DNA of 64,000 bases. Origin: Tellurirhabdus bombi. Lineage in GTDB: Bacteria; Bacteroidota; Bacteroidia; Cytophagales; Spirosomataceae. The position numbers and the translations under genes were made by a program. The stretch is taken from positions 3,360,001 to 3,424,000 of the forward strand of contig NZ_CP090557.1 of NCBI RefSeq assembly GCF_021484805.1, written 5' to 3'. The notes under the pieces are model-generated. The model was not told the origin of the DNA and did not search any database. It saw nothing but the letters and a program-made list of their open reading frames with translations. Of the stretch, positions 43,571 to 51,992 are shown in pieces. The stretch's first letter is position 1, and each line of letters begins with the position of its first letter.

Positions 43571-44059
43571 CTACTTATTCAGATAACCTCTCAAACGAAA
43601 GATATCGTCCATGGTATCGCATTGTCGAAATAGCTGATGAACTTCCGTTTCCGGGTAGGCTTTTATTTCCTCAAAAGTCATGAGCCGCACCTCGGTAATG
43701 ATCTGCTGGTCAGTGTCCATCTCGGGGTCAGAGCCCTGACCAAGCTGTCCGCCCACAATCTTTACCTTGAAAAATAGCTCCAGCGCATGCAGCGGCGGTA
43801 GCATGAACTCATTGACAAACAATAAGTCTTCAATAACAACTTCCAGGCCAGTTTCTTCCAGAAATTCGCGAACGAGGGCTTCGGGGGCGGTTTCGCTAAA
43901 CTGGGGGCCGCCGCCCGGAGGACACCAGAACGTGTCGGTTGAGTTAATTCCGCGGTGGCGAACCATGAGTAACTTGCCATCGATCAGGCAAAGTCCGCAC
44001 ACCCGTAGCCGCAGGCGGTTGCCATACAGCCGTACTACTTCTTGCCGTGCTTTATCCAA
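43571..44059 (-). CDS. Nudix hydrolase
   Basis: A 162-residue single-domain Nudix protein. RLRVCGLCLIDGKLLMVRH, TFWCPPGGGPQFSETAPEAL, VREFLEETGLEV completes the box G-x5-E-x7-REFLEETG. The C-terminal part (LMTFEEIKAYPETEVHQLFR) is Glu-rich. Likely cleaves a nucleoside diphosphate derivative; substrate unknown. 52 bp upstream of DUF3822-coaD, maybe in the same transcript. Confidence 0.88.
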   Translation of the reverse strand: MDKARQEVVRLYGNRLRLRVCGLCLIDGKLLMVRHRGINSTDTFWCPPGGGPQFSETAPEALVREFLEETGLEVVIEDLLFVNEFMLPPLHALELFFKVKIVGGQLGQGSDPEMDTDQQIITEVRLMTFEEIKAYPETEVHQLFRQCDTMDDIFRLRGYLNK

Positions 44060-44193
44060 TTCTATTAAATGCCGTTTTTAGTATGGCAAAGATACGGGAA
44101 AGGAATCGTAGTTAGCTACCAGGCCGGATACTTTCGTGATCGGTAGCGGCGGGCTTAGCCGGAAACCAGATAAGGCCCGCCGCTACGGGGTCG

Positions 44194-44628
44194 TTAATAA
44201 CTGCCTGAAATGTAGTTTTCCAGGGAATCAATGCGGGCTTTCTGGTCTCGGATAATGGTAGAGACGACATCGTTGATGGAAATAATACCGGTCAGTTGCC
44301 CTTCGTCCACTACCGGCAGGTGGCGAATGTGTTTGTCAGACATCACCCGCATGGCATCTTCAAGCGGCTGGTCGGAGGTGACCGTGATTAATTTGGCGGT
44401 CATTACTTCCTCGATAAGCGTGTCGCGGGAAGCCCGACTCTGCAAAATTACCTTGCGGGCATAATCGCGTTCGGAGAAGATGCCGGCCAACTCATCGTTG
44501 TCAATAACAAGCACAGCACCGATGTTTTTTTCTGCCATTAGCTCAAGCGCTTCGTAAACCGTGGAGCTCGATGCAACGGAATAAATCGTGTTGATTTTCT
44601 TTCCCTGAAGAACATGCCGGATTTTCAT
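44194..44628 (-). CDS. two-CBS-domain protein
   Basis: A 144-residue protein of two CBS domains (about 8-60 and 75-130): VYEALELMAEKNIGAVLVID, LAGIFSERDYARKVILQ, TSDQPLEDAMRVMSDKHIRH, LTGIISINDVVSTII. CBS pairs bind adenine nucleotides and sense energy state. The partner is not visible. Monocistronic. Confidence 0.92.
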   Translation of the reverse strand: MKIRHVLQGKKINTIYSVASSSTVYEALELMAEKNIGAVLVIDNDELAGIFSERDYARKVILQSRASRDTLIEEVMTAKLITVTSDQPLEDAMRVMSDKHIRHLPVVDEGQLTGIISINDVVSTIIRDQKARIDSLENYISGSY

Positions 44629-44844
44629 AATGCAGAAAGGATTGATTGTCTGGGTAATATACAGAAAAAAAGAAAAAATTGGAAGCTTTAGCGGAACGCG
44701 GGCTGTTAAGCCTGTGTTACTTATGTCCCGTACGCTAGGTTTCGTTTCTATTTATACAACGGATAAACTATTTTAAGGCTTAAGTCAGCGCCGCCGCATC
44801 AACTGCCCGATAGATAGTATTCACTTTGAACAATTGGAAATTTT

Positions 44845-45138
44845 ATGCTTAGTCAGTATGAGTATAACACGCTGCCTATAATGAAAAAAATTGATTTTCT
44901 GAGGCAAAACGGGACGTTCTTACTAAGCCGGGAAATGCCGCATTTTCTGGTTAAACTGTATTCTTTGGGGGATTTTTTTGTGGAGGCGTATTTTTCGAAG
45001 GCAACCTACTTTCAGGATAAATATGATTTTCAGGACGTACTGACGTTTCGCAAGCAAGATCTGGCCTGCATCCAGCGTCCTCATCCTTTGGAAGCCTATC
45101 TCGATCAGATCGATTTAAGAAAACTAATTCTAGGGTAG
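44845..45138 (+). CDS. hypothetical protein, 97 residues
   Basis: A soluble 97-residue protein rich in Phe, Tyr and Leu (FLVKLYSLGDFFVEAYFSK, YFQDKYDFQDVLTFRKQDL). No signal or membrane helix. Similar short proteins without function exist in Cytophagales. It is closed by a strong terminator, which supports it as a gene. An internal ATG at 44881 is a second possible start. Confidence 0.6.
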   Translation: MLSQYEYNTLPIMKKIDFLRQNGTFLLSREMPHFLVKLYSLGDFFVEAYFSKATYFQDKYDFQDVLTFRKQDLACIQRPHPLEAYLDQIDLRKLILG

Positions 45139-45170
45139 CAAGTAGATACCAGTCGCCAAATCTAAGGCAC

Positions 45171-45209
45171 AAAAAAGCCGACGGAAGATGCACCTCCGTC
45201 GGCTTTTTT
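45171..45209. terminator. bidirectional terminator
   Basis: AAAAAAGCCGACGGA/TCCGTCGGCTTTTTT between the 97-aa gene and glf. Confidence 0.88.
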
Positions 45210-45230
45210 TATTGGATTAAGGCTGCTTGC

Positions 45231-46370
45231 TTATTTAGCGGCAGGTGAATCGCCGTTGACAACATCTTCCAGGGAGTCAGCGCCTACTAGCTTTTTATAC
45301 AGCGTCAACGCCTGCGCCACTACCTGATCCATGTTGTAGTACCGGTAGGTGCCCAGACGGCCCGCGAAATGAACGTTCGGTGTGCTGTCGGCTAATTGCT
45401 TGTACTTACGGTAGAGCTCCGCGTTTTCAGGTTTAGGAATAGGGTAGTAAGGGTCCCCTTCCGCCCGTGGGTACTCAAACGTAATGCTGGTCTTAGGGTG
45501 TTCCTGGCCCGTCAGGTGCTTGTATTCCGTGACCCGGGTATACTCGTGATCCAAGGGATAGTTCACTACTGCCACCGGCTGGTATTGTTCTACATCCTCT
45601 GTCTGGTGCACAAAATGCAGCGACCGGTAAGGTAGTTTGCCGTAGCAGTGATCAAAGTATTCATCTACCGGACCCGTGAAAATCAGCTGATCGTAGCTCA
45701 GGGTTTCTTTTACTTCCTGAAAATCAGTCGAAAGCATCAGGTGGATGTTGGGATGTTTGAGCATGTTCTCAAACATTTTGGTGAAGCCTTCCAGCGGCAT
45801 GAACTGGTACTGATCGCCGAAATAGCGGTCATCGCGGTTGGTGCGGGTCGGAATCCGGGAGGTAACGGATTTATCCAGTTCAGAAGGGTCCAAGCCCCAC
45901 TGCTTACGCGTGTAGCCCTGGAAGAATTTCTCGTACAGATCCCGTCCTACCTGGCTGATAACCACATCCTCGGAGGTGCGAATCTGTGCAACTGGTTCAC
46001 CAATGGTCTTGAAATAATCGGCTAGCTCTTCTTCGGTGAAGTTAAAGCCATACAGTTTATTGACCGTATCCAGGTTAATGGGGATCGGTAGCAGCTTGCC
46101 CTCAACCTGAGCCAGCACGCGGTGCTCGTAAGGCCGCCACTGGGTAAACTGAGAAAGGTAAGAAAAGACTTCAGGAGAGTTGGTGTGAAAGATGTGCGGT
46201 CCATACAAATGGATCAGAATCCCATCCTGGTTGTAATAGTCGTAAGCGTTGCCGGCGATGTGTGGTCGTTTATCAATGACCAGCACGGTTTTGCCTGCCT
46301 GGGAAGCCAGTCGTTCGGCCAATACGCTTCCGGCGTATCCTGCCCCCACTATGGCAAAATCGTAATGCAT
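45231..46370 (-). CDS. glf: UDP-galactopyranose mutase
   Basis: A 379-residue flavoenzyme making UDP-galactofuranose for surface glycans. FAIVGAGYAGSVLAERLASQ is the FAD-binding start, then GNAYDYYNQDGILIHLYGPH, IPINLDTVNKLYG, YTRKQWGLDPSEL, ITFEYPRAEGDPYYPIP and FAGRLGTYRYYNMDQVV with the flavin-contact residues. Length normal. It stands apart from visible glycan biosynthesis genes. Confidence 0.96.
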   Translation of the reverse strand: MHYDFAIVGAGYAGSVLAERLASQAGKTVLVIDKRPHIAGNAYDYYNQDGILIHLYGPHIFHTNSPEVFSYLSQFTQWRPYEHRVLAQVEGKLLPIPINLDTVNKLYGFNFTEEELADYFKTIGEPVAQIRTSEDVVISQVGRDLYEKFFQGYTRKQWGLDPSELDKSVTSRIPTRTNRDDRYFGDQYQFMPLEGFTKMFENMLKHPNIHLMLSTDFQEVKETLSYDQLIFTGPVDEYFDHCYGKLPYRSLHFVHQTEDVEQYQPVAVVNYPLDHEYTRVTEYKHLTGQEHPKTSITFEYPRAEGDPYYPIPKPENAELYRKYKQLADSTPNVHFAGRLGTYRYYNMDQVVAQALTLYKKLVGADSLEDVVNGDSPAAK

Positions 46371-46457
46371 ATAGAAAAATGTTGAAAATGACTTTATCCC
46401 AAAGTAACCAATATTAGCTGGTCTATTGTGTACCTCTCGCTAGTTTTATGAAAATAA

Positions 46458-46652
46458 CTATTGGTTTTCTGGCACCGGTCCTATAAGGTACTTCCGGCGG
46501 AGCTCATTAATCAGGAATTTTTTGTGGGTGGTAAAACTTTCTGGATGCATTTGGTCAAACAAAGCCGCCCATTCAGAAAAGCGCCCGGGTTCCCGCCGCT
46601 GGAACTGCTGCCGGTCAATTTTTTTAGTAAGTAGGTATTCGTCAAAAGTCAT
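46458..46652 (-). CDS. small conserved protein, 64 residues
   Basis: Soluble 64-residue protein (MTFDEYLLTKKIDRQQFQRR, LFDQMHPESFTTHKKFLINE, RRKYLI). The pattern DQMHPxSFTxxKxFLIN-RRKY recurs in small Bacteroidota proteins of unknown role. It lies 21 bp after the ABC exporter gene on the same strand, thus probably cotranscribed with it. Confidence 0.7.
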   Translation of the reverse strand: MTFDEYLLTKKIDRQQFQRREPGRFSEWAALFDQMHPESFTTHKKFLINELRRKYLIGPVPENQ

Positions 46653-46673
46653 AATTGAGCAGGGCCGTTGGAA

Positions 46674-48476
46674 CTAGGTCAGCACTTCTTTGTACTGCAT
46701 GCGGTACAAATTTGCGTAGAAACCTTCGTGTTGCAATAATTCTTCGTGGGTTCCCTGCTCCATGATCCGGCCTTTGTCCACCACAATGATGTTGTTGGCT
46801 TCCCGGATGGTGGAGAGGCGGTGCGCAATGACAATGGCGGTCCGGCCCTTCATCAATTTTCCAATGGCCCGCTGGATCATCTCTTCCGTTTCGGTATCGA
46901 CCGACGAGGTTGCCTCGTCGAGCACGATAATGCGCGGATTATGAACCATCGCCCGCACAAATGAAATCAGCTGCCGCTGCCCAACCGAAAGCGTTGAACC
47001 CCGCTCCATGACGTTGTAGTCGTAGCCGCCGGGCAACCGTTCAATAAAATCGTGAACACCGACCAGCTTCGCCGCTTCGATAATGGTTTCGCGCCGGATG
47101 GTTTTATCGCCCAGCGTAATGTTATTTTCGATGGTATCCGAAAACAGAAAGACATCCTGCAAAACAACGCCAATGTTTCTGCGCAGTGCTCCAAGTTCGT
47201 AGTCGTGTACGTCCCGGCCATCGATGAGAATTTCGCCTTTATTAATTTCGTAAAAACGGCTTAATAGATTGATAATGGAGGATTTACCGGCTCCAGTGGC
47301 TCCCACAAAGGCGACTGTTTCGCCTTCCCGTGCCGAAAAAGAAATGTCTTTTAGAACGTAGTCCTCGTTGTTGTAGGCAAACCAGACATTCTTAAACTCG
47401 ACGTTGCCACGCATCGCCTCCGGGTTATAGGTCCCCTGATTGGCTGTAAATTCGTCACTATCCAGCAGCTTCAGGATACGGTCGGTACTGACAATACCCA
47501 TCTGTAGCGTGTTGAATCGGTCGGCCAACATGCGGATTGGACGGAAAAACAAGTTAATGAACATGATAAACGCCGTCACCGTACCAAACGAAACCTCCTG
47601 ATTAAGAATCTCTTTAGCACCATACCAGACCACAAGTCCCGTTGCGGTAGCCGACAGAATATCTGCCACCGGAAAATAAACTGAATAGTACCAGATCGAG
47701 CGAATGTGAGCCTTTTGGTGTTGGTTGTTAATCTCACGAAACTTAACGGACTCAATGGATTCGCTACCGAATATCTGAACGATGTTCATGCCGGTTATGT
47801 GTTCCTGCACAAACGAATTTAGATTGGCAACCGCCAGGCGAACCTCGTTGAACGACTCTTTAATTTTCTCCTTAAAGATATACGTACTCAGCAACATCAG
47901 GGGCACAACGGCGAGGCTGATAGCGGCCAAGCGCCAGTCTGTATAGAACATAACGGCGATGATCAACACCAACTGCAAAATATCGCCCGCAATGGCGGCC
48001 ATGCCTTCGCTGAACACGTCGGCCAGGGTTTCAATATCCGAAATCGTGCGGGTGACCAGCCGCCCAATGGGCGTATTGTCGAAAAATTTAAGCCGGAGAT
48101 GCAGGACTTTGGCGTAAAGCTGTACCCGAATGTCACGAATGACGTGCTGCCCCAGCCAGCCCGATAAATAGGTGTTCAAAAACTGAAAAATAGCCTGAAT
48201 CACTAAAACACCAATCATCAGTACGAGCATCATCGTCAGGCCCGGATAGTCGCCAGCGGCAATTTTCTGGTCAATGGTGTGGCGAATCAAAAGCGGAAGC
48301 AAAGGCGCTAAAGCCGCACTGATCAAGATAATGGCAATAAGGCTAACGAACTGAAGCCGATAAGGTTGGACAAAACTGAAGAGCCGCTTTAGCGTCACCC
48401 AATCGAAGATTTTTCCGCTTTTTGTTTCCTGATTCACGGGGGCAATGTAGTTGGAATATGTTTTGGTGTAACACAA
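46674..48476 (-). CDS. ABC exporter, fused permease and ATPase (MsbA/LmrA-like)
   Basis: A 600-residue half-transporter that would work as a homodimer. Six membrane helices lie in residues ~35-330 (LQFVSLIAIILISAALAPLL, LMIGVLVIQAIFQFL). The ATPase domain has Walker A VGATGAGKSS (about 392), Q loop VLQDVFLF, signature LSVGQRQLISF, Walker B IIVLDEATSS and H loop IAHRLST. Such exporters move lipids, peptides or drugs; substrate unknown. Confidence 0.93.
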   Translation of the reverse strand: MCYTKTYSNYIAPVNQETKSGKIFDWVTLKRLFSFVQPYRLQFVSLIAIILISAALAPLLPLLIRHTIDQKIAAGDYPGLTMMLVLMIGVLVIQAIFQFLNTYLSGWLGQHVIRDIRVQLYAKVLHLRLKFFDNTPIGRLVTRTISDIETLADVFSEGMAAIAGDILQLVLIIAVMFYTDWRLAAISLAVVPLMLLSTYIFKEKIKESFNEVRLAVANLNSFVQEHITGMNIVQIFGSESIESVKFREINNQHQKAHIRSIWYYSVYFPVADILSATATGLVVWYGAKEILNQEVSFGTVTAFIMFINLFFRPIRMLADRFNTLQMGIVSTDRILKLLDSDEFTANQGTYNPEAMRGNVEFKNVWFAYNNEDYVLKDISFSAREGETVAFVGATGAGKSSIINLLSRFYEINKGEILIDGRDVHDYELGALRRNIGVVLQDVFLFSDTIENNITLGDKTIRRETIIEAAKLVGVHDFIERLPGGYDYNVMERGSTLSVGQRQLISFVRAMVHNPRIIVLDEATSSVDTETEEMIQRAIGKLMKGRTAIVIAHRLSTIREANNIIVVDKGRIMEQGTHEELLQHEGFYANLYRMQYKEVLT

Positions 48477-48591
48477 AAATTCAATTATGAGTTTAGTAAG
48501 AGAAAGGATGAATGAATCTATTTTAGTATTCGTCCTGATAATAGGCTATTTACGGCTGAACGGGAGATAGGCCAATTAACTTTTGAGAATT

Positions 48592-49200
48592 ATGGAATGG
48601 ATTTTTGGTCTTTGTCTGGGCGTTGGATTGAGCGCGTGCTGCGGCTTTCGGGTTTTTGTGCCGCTGTTGGTAGCAAGTTTGGCTACAAAATTCGGGTGGG
48701 TTGCCATGACGCCGGGCTTTGAATGGATGGGAACCTGGACCGCTTTCTTTGTGTTGGCCACGGCCACGTTGCTGGAAGTAGGGGCTTATTACATTCCTTG
48801 GCTCGATAATGCCCTCGATACAATTGCCATGCCACTGGCTTTTGCCGCGGGTACGCTGCTGACAACTTCCTTTGTCGATGTAGACATCCCGTTACTGAAA
48901 TGGGGCTTGGGGATAATTGCGGGCGGTGGTACCGCTAGTCTGATTCAGACCGGCACGAGTATGTTGCGGCTTGGCTCTACTGCTACTACGGGAGGCTTGG
49001 GAAACCCGGTTGTGGCCAGCACCGAAAACGTTCTGTCGTTTGGATTATCTTTTCTGGCCATTCTGCTGCCTGTTTTGACCGTAATTCTCGTTATCGGCTT
49101 GCTGATTTTTATTGGCCGCCTGATTGCAACACGCGGTTTACGAACCAAAAAAGCCCGAATAAACGGCGCGGGGACGACCATGCGCAACAACCTCAACTGA
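48592..49200 (+). CDS. DUF4126 family membrane protein
   Basis: A 202-residue protein with about five hydrophobic helices (LCLGVGLSACCGFRVFVPLL, FFVLATATLLEVGAYYIPWL, GLGIIAGGGTASLIQ, FGLSFLAILLPVLTVILVIG). The SxCCGFRVFVPLL block near residue 12 is typical for DUF4126. I started at the ATG at 48592; the frame begins three codons earlier without ATG. Function unknown. Divergent from the ABC exporter. Confidence 0.85.
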   Translation: MEWIFGLCLGVGLSACCGFRVFVPLLVASLATKFGWVAMTPGFEWMGTWTAFFVLATATLLEVGAYYIPWLDNALDTIAMPLAFAAGTLLTTSFVDVDIPLLKWGLGIIAGGGTASLIQTGTSMLRLGSTATTGGLGNPVVASTENVLSFGLSFLAILLPVLTVILVIGLLIFIGRLIATRGLRTKKARINGAGTTMRNNLN

Positions 49201-49234
49201 AACTCGTTCCGCTCAACGTTGAGCGGAACGAGTT
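49201..49234. terminator. 34-bp perfect palindrome, probable bidirectional terminator
   Basis: Starts one base after the DUF4126 stop codon. Arms AACTCGTTCCGCTCAA and TTGAGCGGAACGAGTT meet at a central CG, so the whole 34 bp is self-complementary. The T-tail is short (TTT), unlike other terminators here. Confidence 0.55.
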
Positions 49235-49256
49235 TCGAAATGATGACGAAAAAGCG

Positions 49257-51164
49257 CTACTTTTTAGCCTTGAAAGGCGCTTTTTTCGCTGTCTGCTTTG
49301 TGCTTCGGGTAGGCTTTACCGCCGGAAGCGGATTGGCTGGGGCCGGTTTTTCGGAAGGCTTTAATTTAAGCGGCGCTTTAATTAAAGAGGCATCGTGGGG
49401 GCGAAGGACATCAATCACAAAGTCGCCCAAATGATTCGCCTTAAGTGACAAGTTGTAAGACGCGATTCTAACCGGCTTGCCGTCTTCGCAAAGTTCTTCA
49501 ACGGTGTAAATCCCTTCATAGGCTGTGATATACGTATCCTGAATGGGCTGCTTTTTCCCTTTGATCAGGGTTGAGGCTGGTCGTTCGACGAGGTAAAGCT
49601 TCTGAATATCTTCCGGTGTATGAAGACGGGAGTTATCCAGCGTGTCAACGGTCATTGGCTCCGATAACTCAAGCGACCGGGTAACAGGTCGCCGGATCGT
49701 TTTAGCGTTGACTTCCCGCGTATCGCAATAACATACCTGAATCACGTCCTTCCATTTAGCTTTGTAATAGACCTTTTTCGGTTCGAAGCGGTGAACGTAG
49801 CGACACTGAGCACAGGTATCTTTAATGGCAAAGCTGGTAGTCGTAAATCCGCATAGGAGGGTGCCACAAGGTGTTTTTTTGCGCATCTGAACCGTCATAA
49901 AATAATAGCCGGCTTTCCAGGCGTCATTGGGTAATGGTTCAAACTGACGGGTCTGCGCGAAAGACTGCTCTTTGACCAAAACGGCCTGGGTGGCTCCGGG
50001 CACTACGCCCTGGTAATACAACTGCGTCTGGTATTCGTAGTTTATTGTATCGTTGTTAACATTCTGCCAGTGCAAGGTAGGCTGAAAACCACTGGCCAAA
50101 ACGCTGTTCGGTAGGGTAGTGCCATTCAGTTGAGCACCTGCATATGTAAACGTTACCACGGGAGTTTCGGTACAGGATGGGCATTCCACCTTAACAGGCG
50201 TTACTTTTCGCTCCTGAAACCCTTTGCGTAAGCCAAGACCCGCGTTGAAGCCACCGTGGCTGCGTCTGAACTCAAACAGCTGATCCTGAACGCCATTAAT
50301 GATAAAGTATTGCTGGCGTGTAATAAAACCCTGGGCCTGAACCCCCCAGTACCAGTTGTTGCGCAACGGAAAATATGCGCCCAGCGACAGATTACCCCCC
50401 GGTTGGTAAAGCCGATCTCCCGGCATGACCATGCGTACCAGCTGATTATTTTCGTTTGGCAGGTAAGCACCGACCAGCGCTGCTTCGGAGCGGTAGACGC
50501 CGCCACGCAAGGCCAATTCCAGAAAGGACGAGCAAGTTTGGGTACTTCCTTTCTTCAGATCAAACGTAACAACCGGACCAACGACCAGAAAAAAGTCTTC
50601 CGAAGGCCGGTTACGGAGCGCCGGACTTCCCGAAGGAGATAGTTGGGTAGCCAGCGAAAGCAAGTAATCCTTGTATTCTCGTCGGGCGAAAAAATTCTGA
50701 TACCCCAAAGCACCGCCCAAACCAAACCGGAACCGCGATTTTGTCGGAAAGAAATAATCGACATTCGTGGAGAGGTGAAAACCAATGCCGTTGTAAAGCG
50801 AATTGTCCCGCTTGACAGCCCCAAAAGTTCCATCCCAACTGCCACACCAAGCGGTGTTTGGACCGGCATACAAACCGATGCGCCAGGGAGAGATTCCCCG
50901 TTTTAAAATAAACGTTTGCTGCGAATCGCATTGGGCGAGGCTTTCTACCGGGATGCCCGCACGTTGAATCGTAGCCTGCGTAACAGGCACGAGGTCTGAT
51001 CGGGACGACTTTTGCCAGATTTTGTCGTTGGGCTCACAGCGCTCGTCATTCTGTGCGGCCGTGGTGGAAGATGGTGAAGATTCGGTCTGGGCATAGGTAA
51101 TGTGGTTACTACCAACCATTACCAGAATGCCGAGACAGACCAGGTGACGGAAAATTTTGGTCAT
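49257..51164 (-). CDS. secreted/outer-membrane protein of unknown function
   Basis: A 635-residue protein from MTKIFRHLVCLGILVMVGSN with a signal ending at TYAQ. Residues ~115-345 look like an outer-membrane barrel (alternating strands FGLGGALGYQNFFARREYK, FLELALRGGVYRSEAALVG, YWGVQAQGFITRQQYFIING). Residues ~350-470 have Cys motifs (VECPSCTET, CGTLLCGF, DTCAQCRYVHRF). The C-terminus (~600-635) is Lys/Pro/Ala-rich, ending KKAPFKAKK. It probably sits in or on the outer membrane. No family recognised. 109 bp from the next gene upstream. Confidence 0.6.
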   Translation of the reverse strand: MTKIFRHLVCLGILVMVGSNHITYAQTESSPSSTTAAQNDERCEPNDKIWQKSSRSDLVPVTQATIQRAGIPVESLAQCDSQQTFILKRGISPWRIGLYAGPNTAWCGSWDGTFGAVKRDNSLYNGIGFHLSTNVDYFFPTKSRFRFGLGGALGYQNFFARREYKDYLLSLATQLSPSGSPALRNRPSEDFFLVVGPVVTFDLKKGSTQTCSSFLELALRGGVYRSEAALVGAYLPNENNQLVRMVMPGDRLYQPGGNLSLGAYFPLRNNWYWGVQAQGFITRQQYFIINGVQDQLFEFRRSHGGFNAGLGLRKGFQERKVTPVKVECPSCTETPVVTFTYAGAQLNGTTLPNSVLASGFQPTLHWQNVNNDTINYEYQTQLYYQGVVPGATQAVLVKEQSFAQTRQFEPLPNDAWKAGYYFMTVQMRKKTPCGTLLCGFTTTSFAIKDTCAQCRYVHRFEPKKVYYKAKWKDVIQVCYCDTREVNAKTIRRPVTRSLELSEPMTVDTLDNSRLHTPEDIQKLYLVERPASTLIKGKKQPIQDTYITAYEGIYTVEELCEDGKPVRIASYNLSLKANHLGDFVIDVLRPHDASLIKAPLKLKPSEKPAPANPLPAVKPTRSTKQTAKKAPFKAKK

Positions 51165-51272
51165 TGGACAATGAGTGAGGGTAAATATAGTGTGCTTCAT
51201 CTATGACGCGCCAAATGATCATAAGTATCTCTATGAGTCAAAATTTAGCGCTATAAACGAAGCACAACCTAC

Positions 51273-51989
51273 TTATTCCCTCGTCCACACTTCACTTACC
51301 TTGCCCCCGGTGGAGCTTTGCCCCCGGTGGAGCCAATTGTTTTCCTTTAATTCAGCGTCAAATTGCAGAGAACGACCTACACGGCTATTATCGCGGGAAA
51401 AAAAGTCGATGGTTTCGGTGTATTTGCCGTTTTTATAGGTATATGTTCCTCCTCCGGTACCGGAAAACTGCTTCGTTTCCGGGTTGATCGTGGCCCATTG
51501 GAACCGCGTTCCCGTTAGAAGTTTCAGCGTTTTGCGGGCGGTACGGGGCCGCGTTTTGATTTGTCCGTCATCGGCAATATTTCCTGCCATTCGCCACAAA
51601 CCCGCCATTTGTGCCGAAGGAGCCGCGTCATCGATGCGTTCAAAGACACGGCGTCCGCCTGGTCCTAGCAACACAAGTCGCTGGTTCGTGAAGCCGATTT
51701 CGTAGGTTTCCGGCTGACCAACGCGGGTACTGTCTTCCGTGTCAAACTCAACGGCTAGTTTCAACAGTTTATCGTCTTGTTGGTACGCGCCCCCCCGCGT
51801 ACTGACGTACCGGTCGGGCGCATAAGTCGTCTGCATCAGATACCCATCCGACGCAATTATCACCACGTTCGGGCCGAGTTTGGCGTCTGTTTGCCGCCAG
51901 GCCCCTTTGAGGGCTACTTTAGGCGGACTAAACCCGTAAAAGGCAGTTACCAGAATAAGGCTGAGTAGCAAAAGGCGCAGTTTCATCAT
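51273..51989 (-). CDS. secreted two-repeat lipocalin-like protein
   Basis: A 238-residue exported protein (signal [20 protein letters not shown]). Two related halves are seen: [10 protein letters not shown]...[21 protein letters not shown] with [14 protein letters not shown] (residues ~28-105), and GLWRMAGNI...[20 protein letters not shown] with [14 protein letters not shown] (~130-215), ending EVWTRE. This resembles DUF4488-type lipocalin-like folds. It begins 3 bp after the IorB-like stop, so may be part of that unit. Confidence 0.65.
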   Translation of the reverse strand: MMKLRLLLLSLILVTAFYGFSPPKVALKGAWRQTDAKLGPNVVIIASDGYLMQTTYAPDRYVSTRGGAYQQDDKLLKLAVEFDTEDSTRVGQPETYEIGFTNQRLVLLGPGGRRVFERIDDAAPSAQMAGLWRMAGNIADDGQIKTRPRTARKTLKLLTGTRFQWATINPETKQFSGTGGGTYTYKNGKYTETIDFFSRDNSRVGRSLQFDAELKENNWLHRGQSSTGGKVSEVWTRE

Positions 51990-51992
51990 CGG

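Noticed and set aside
51301-51333. Tandem 16-bp repeat TTGCCCCCGGTGGAGC with 17-bp period in the end of the lipocalin-like gene
   Set aside because: 17 bp would shift the frame, but the C-terminus EVWTRE still fits the family and the gene is intact, so a chance or old duplication is likely.
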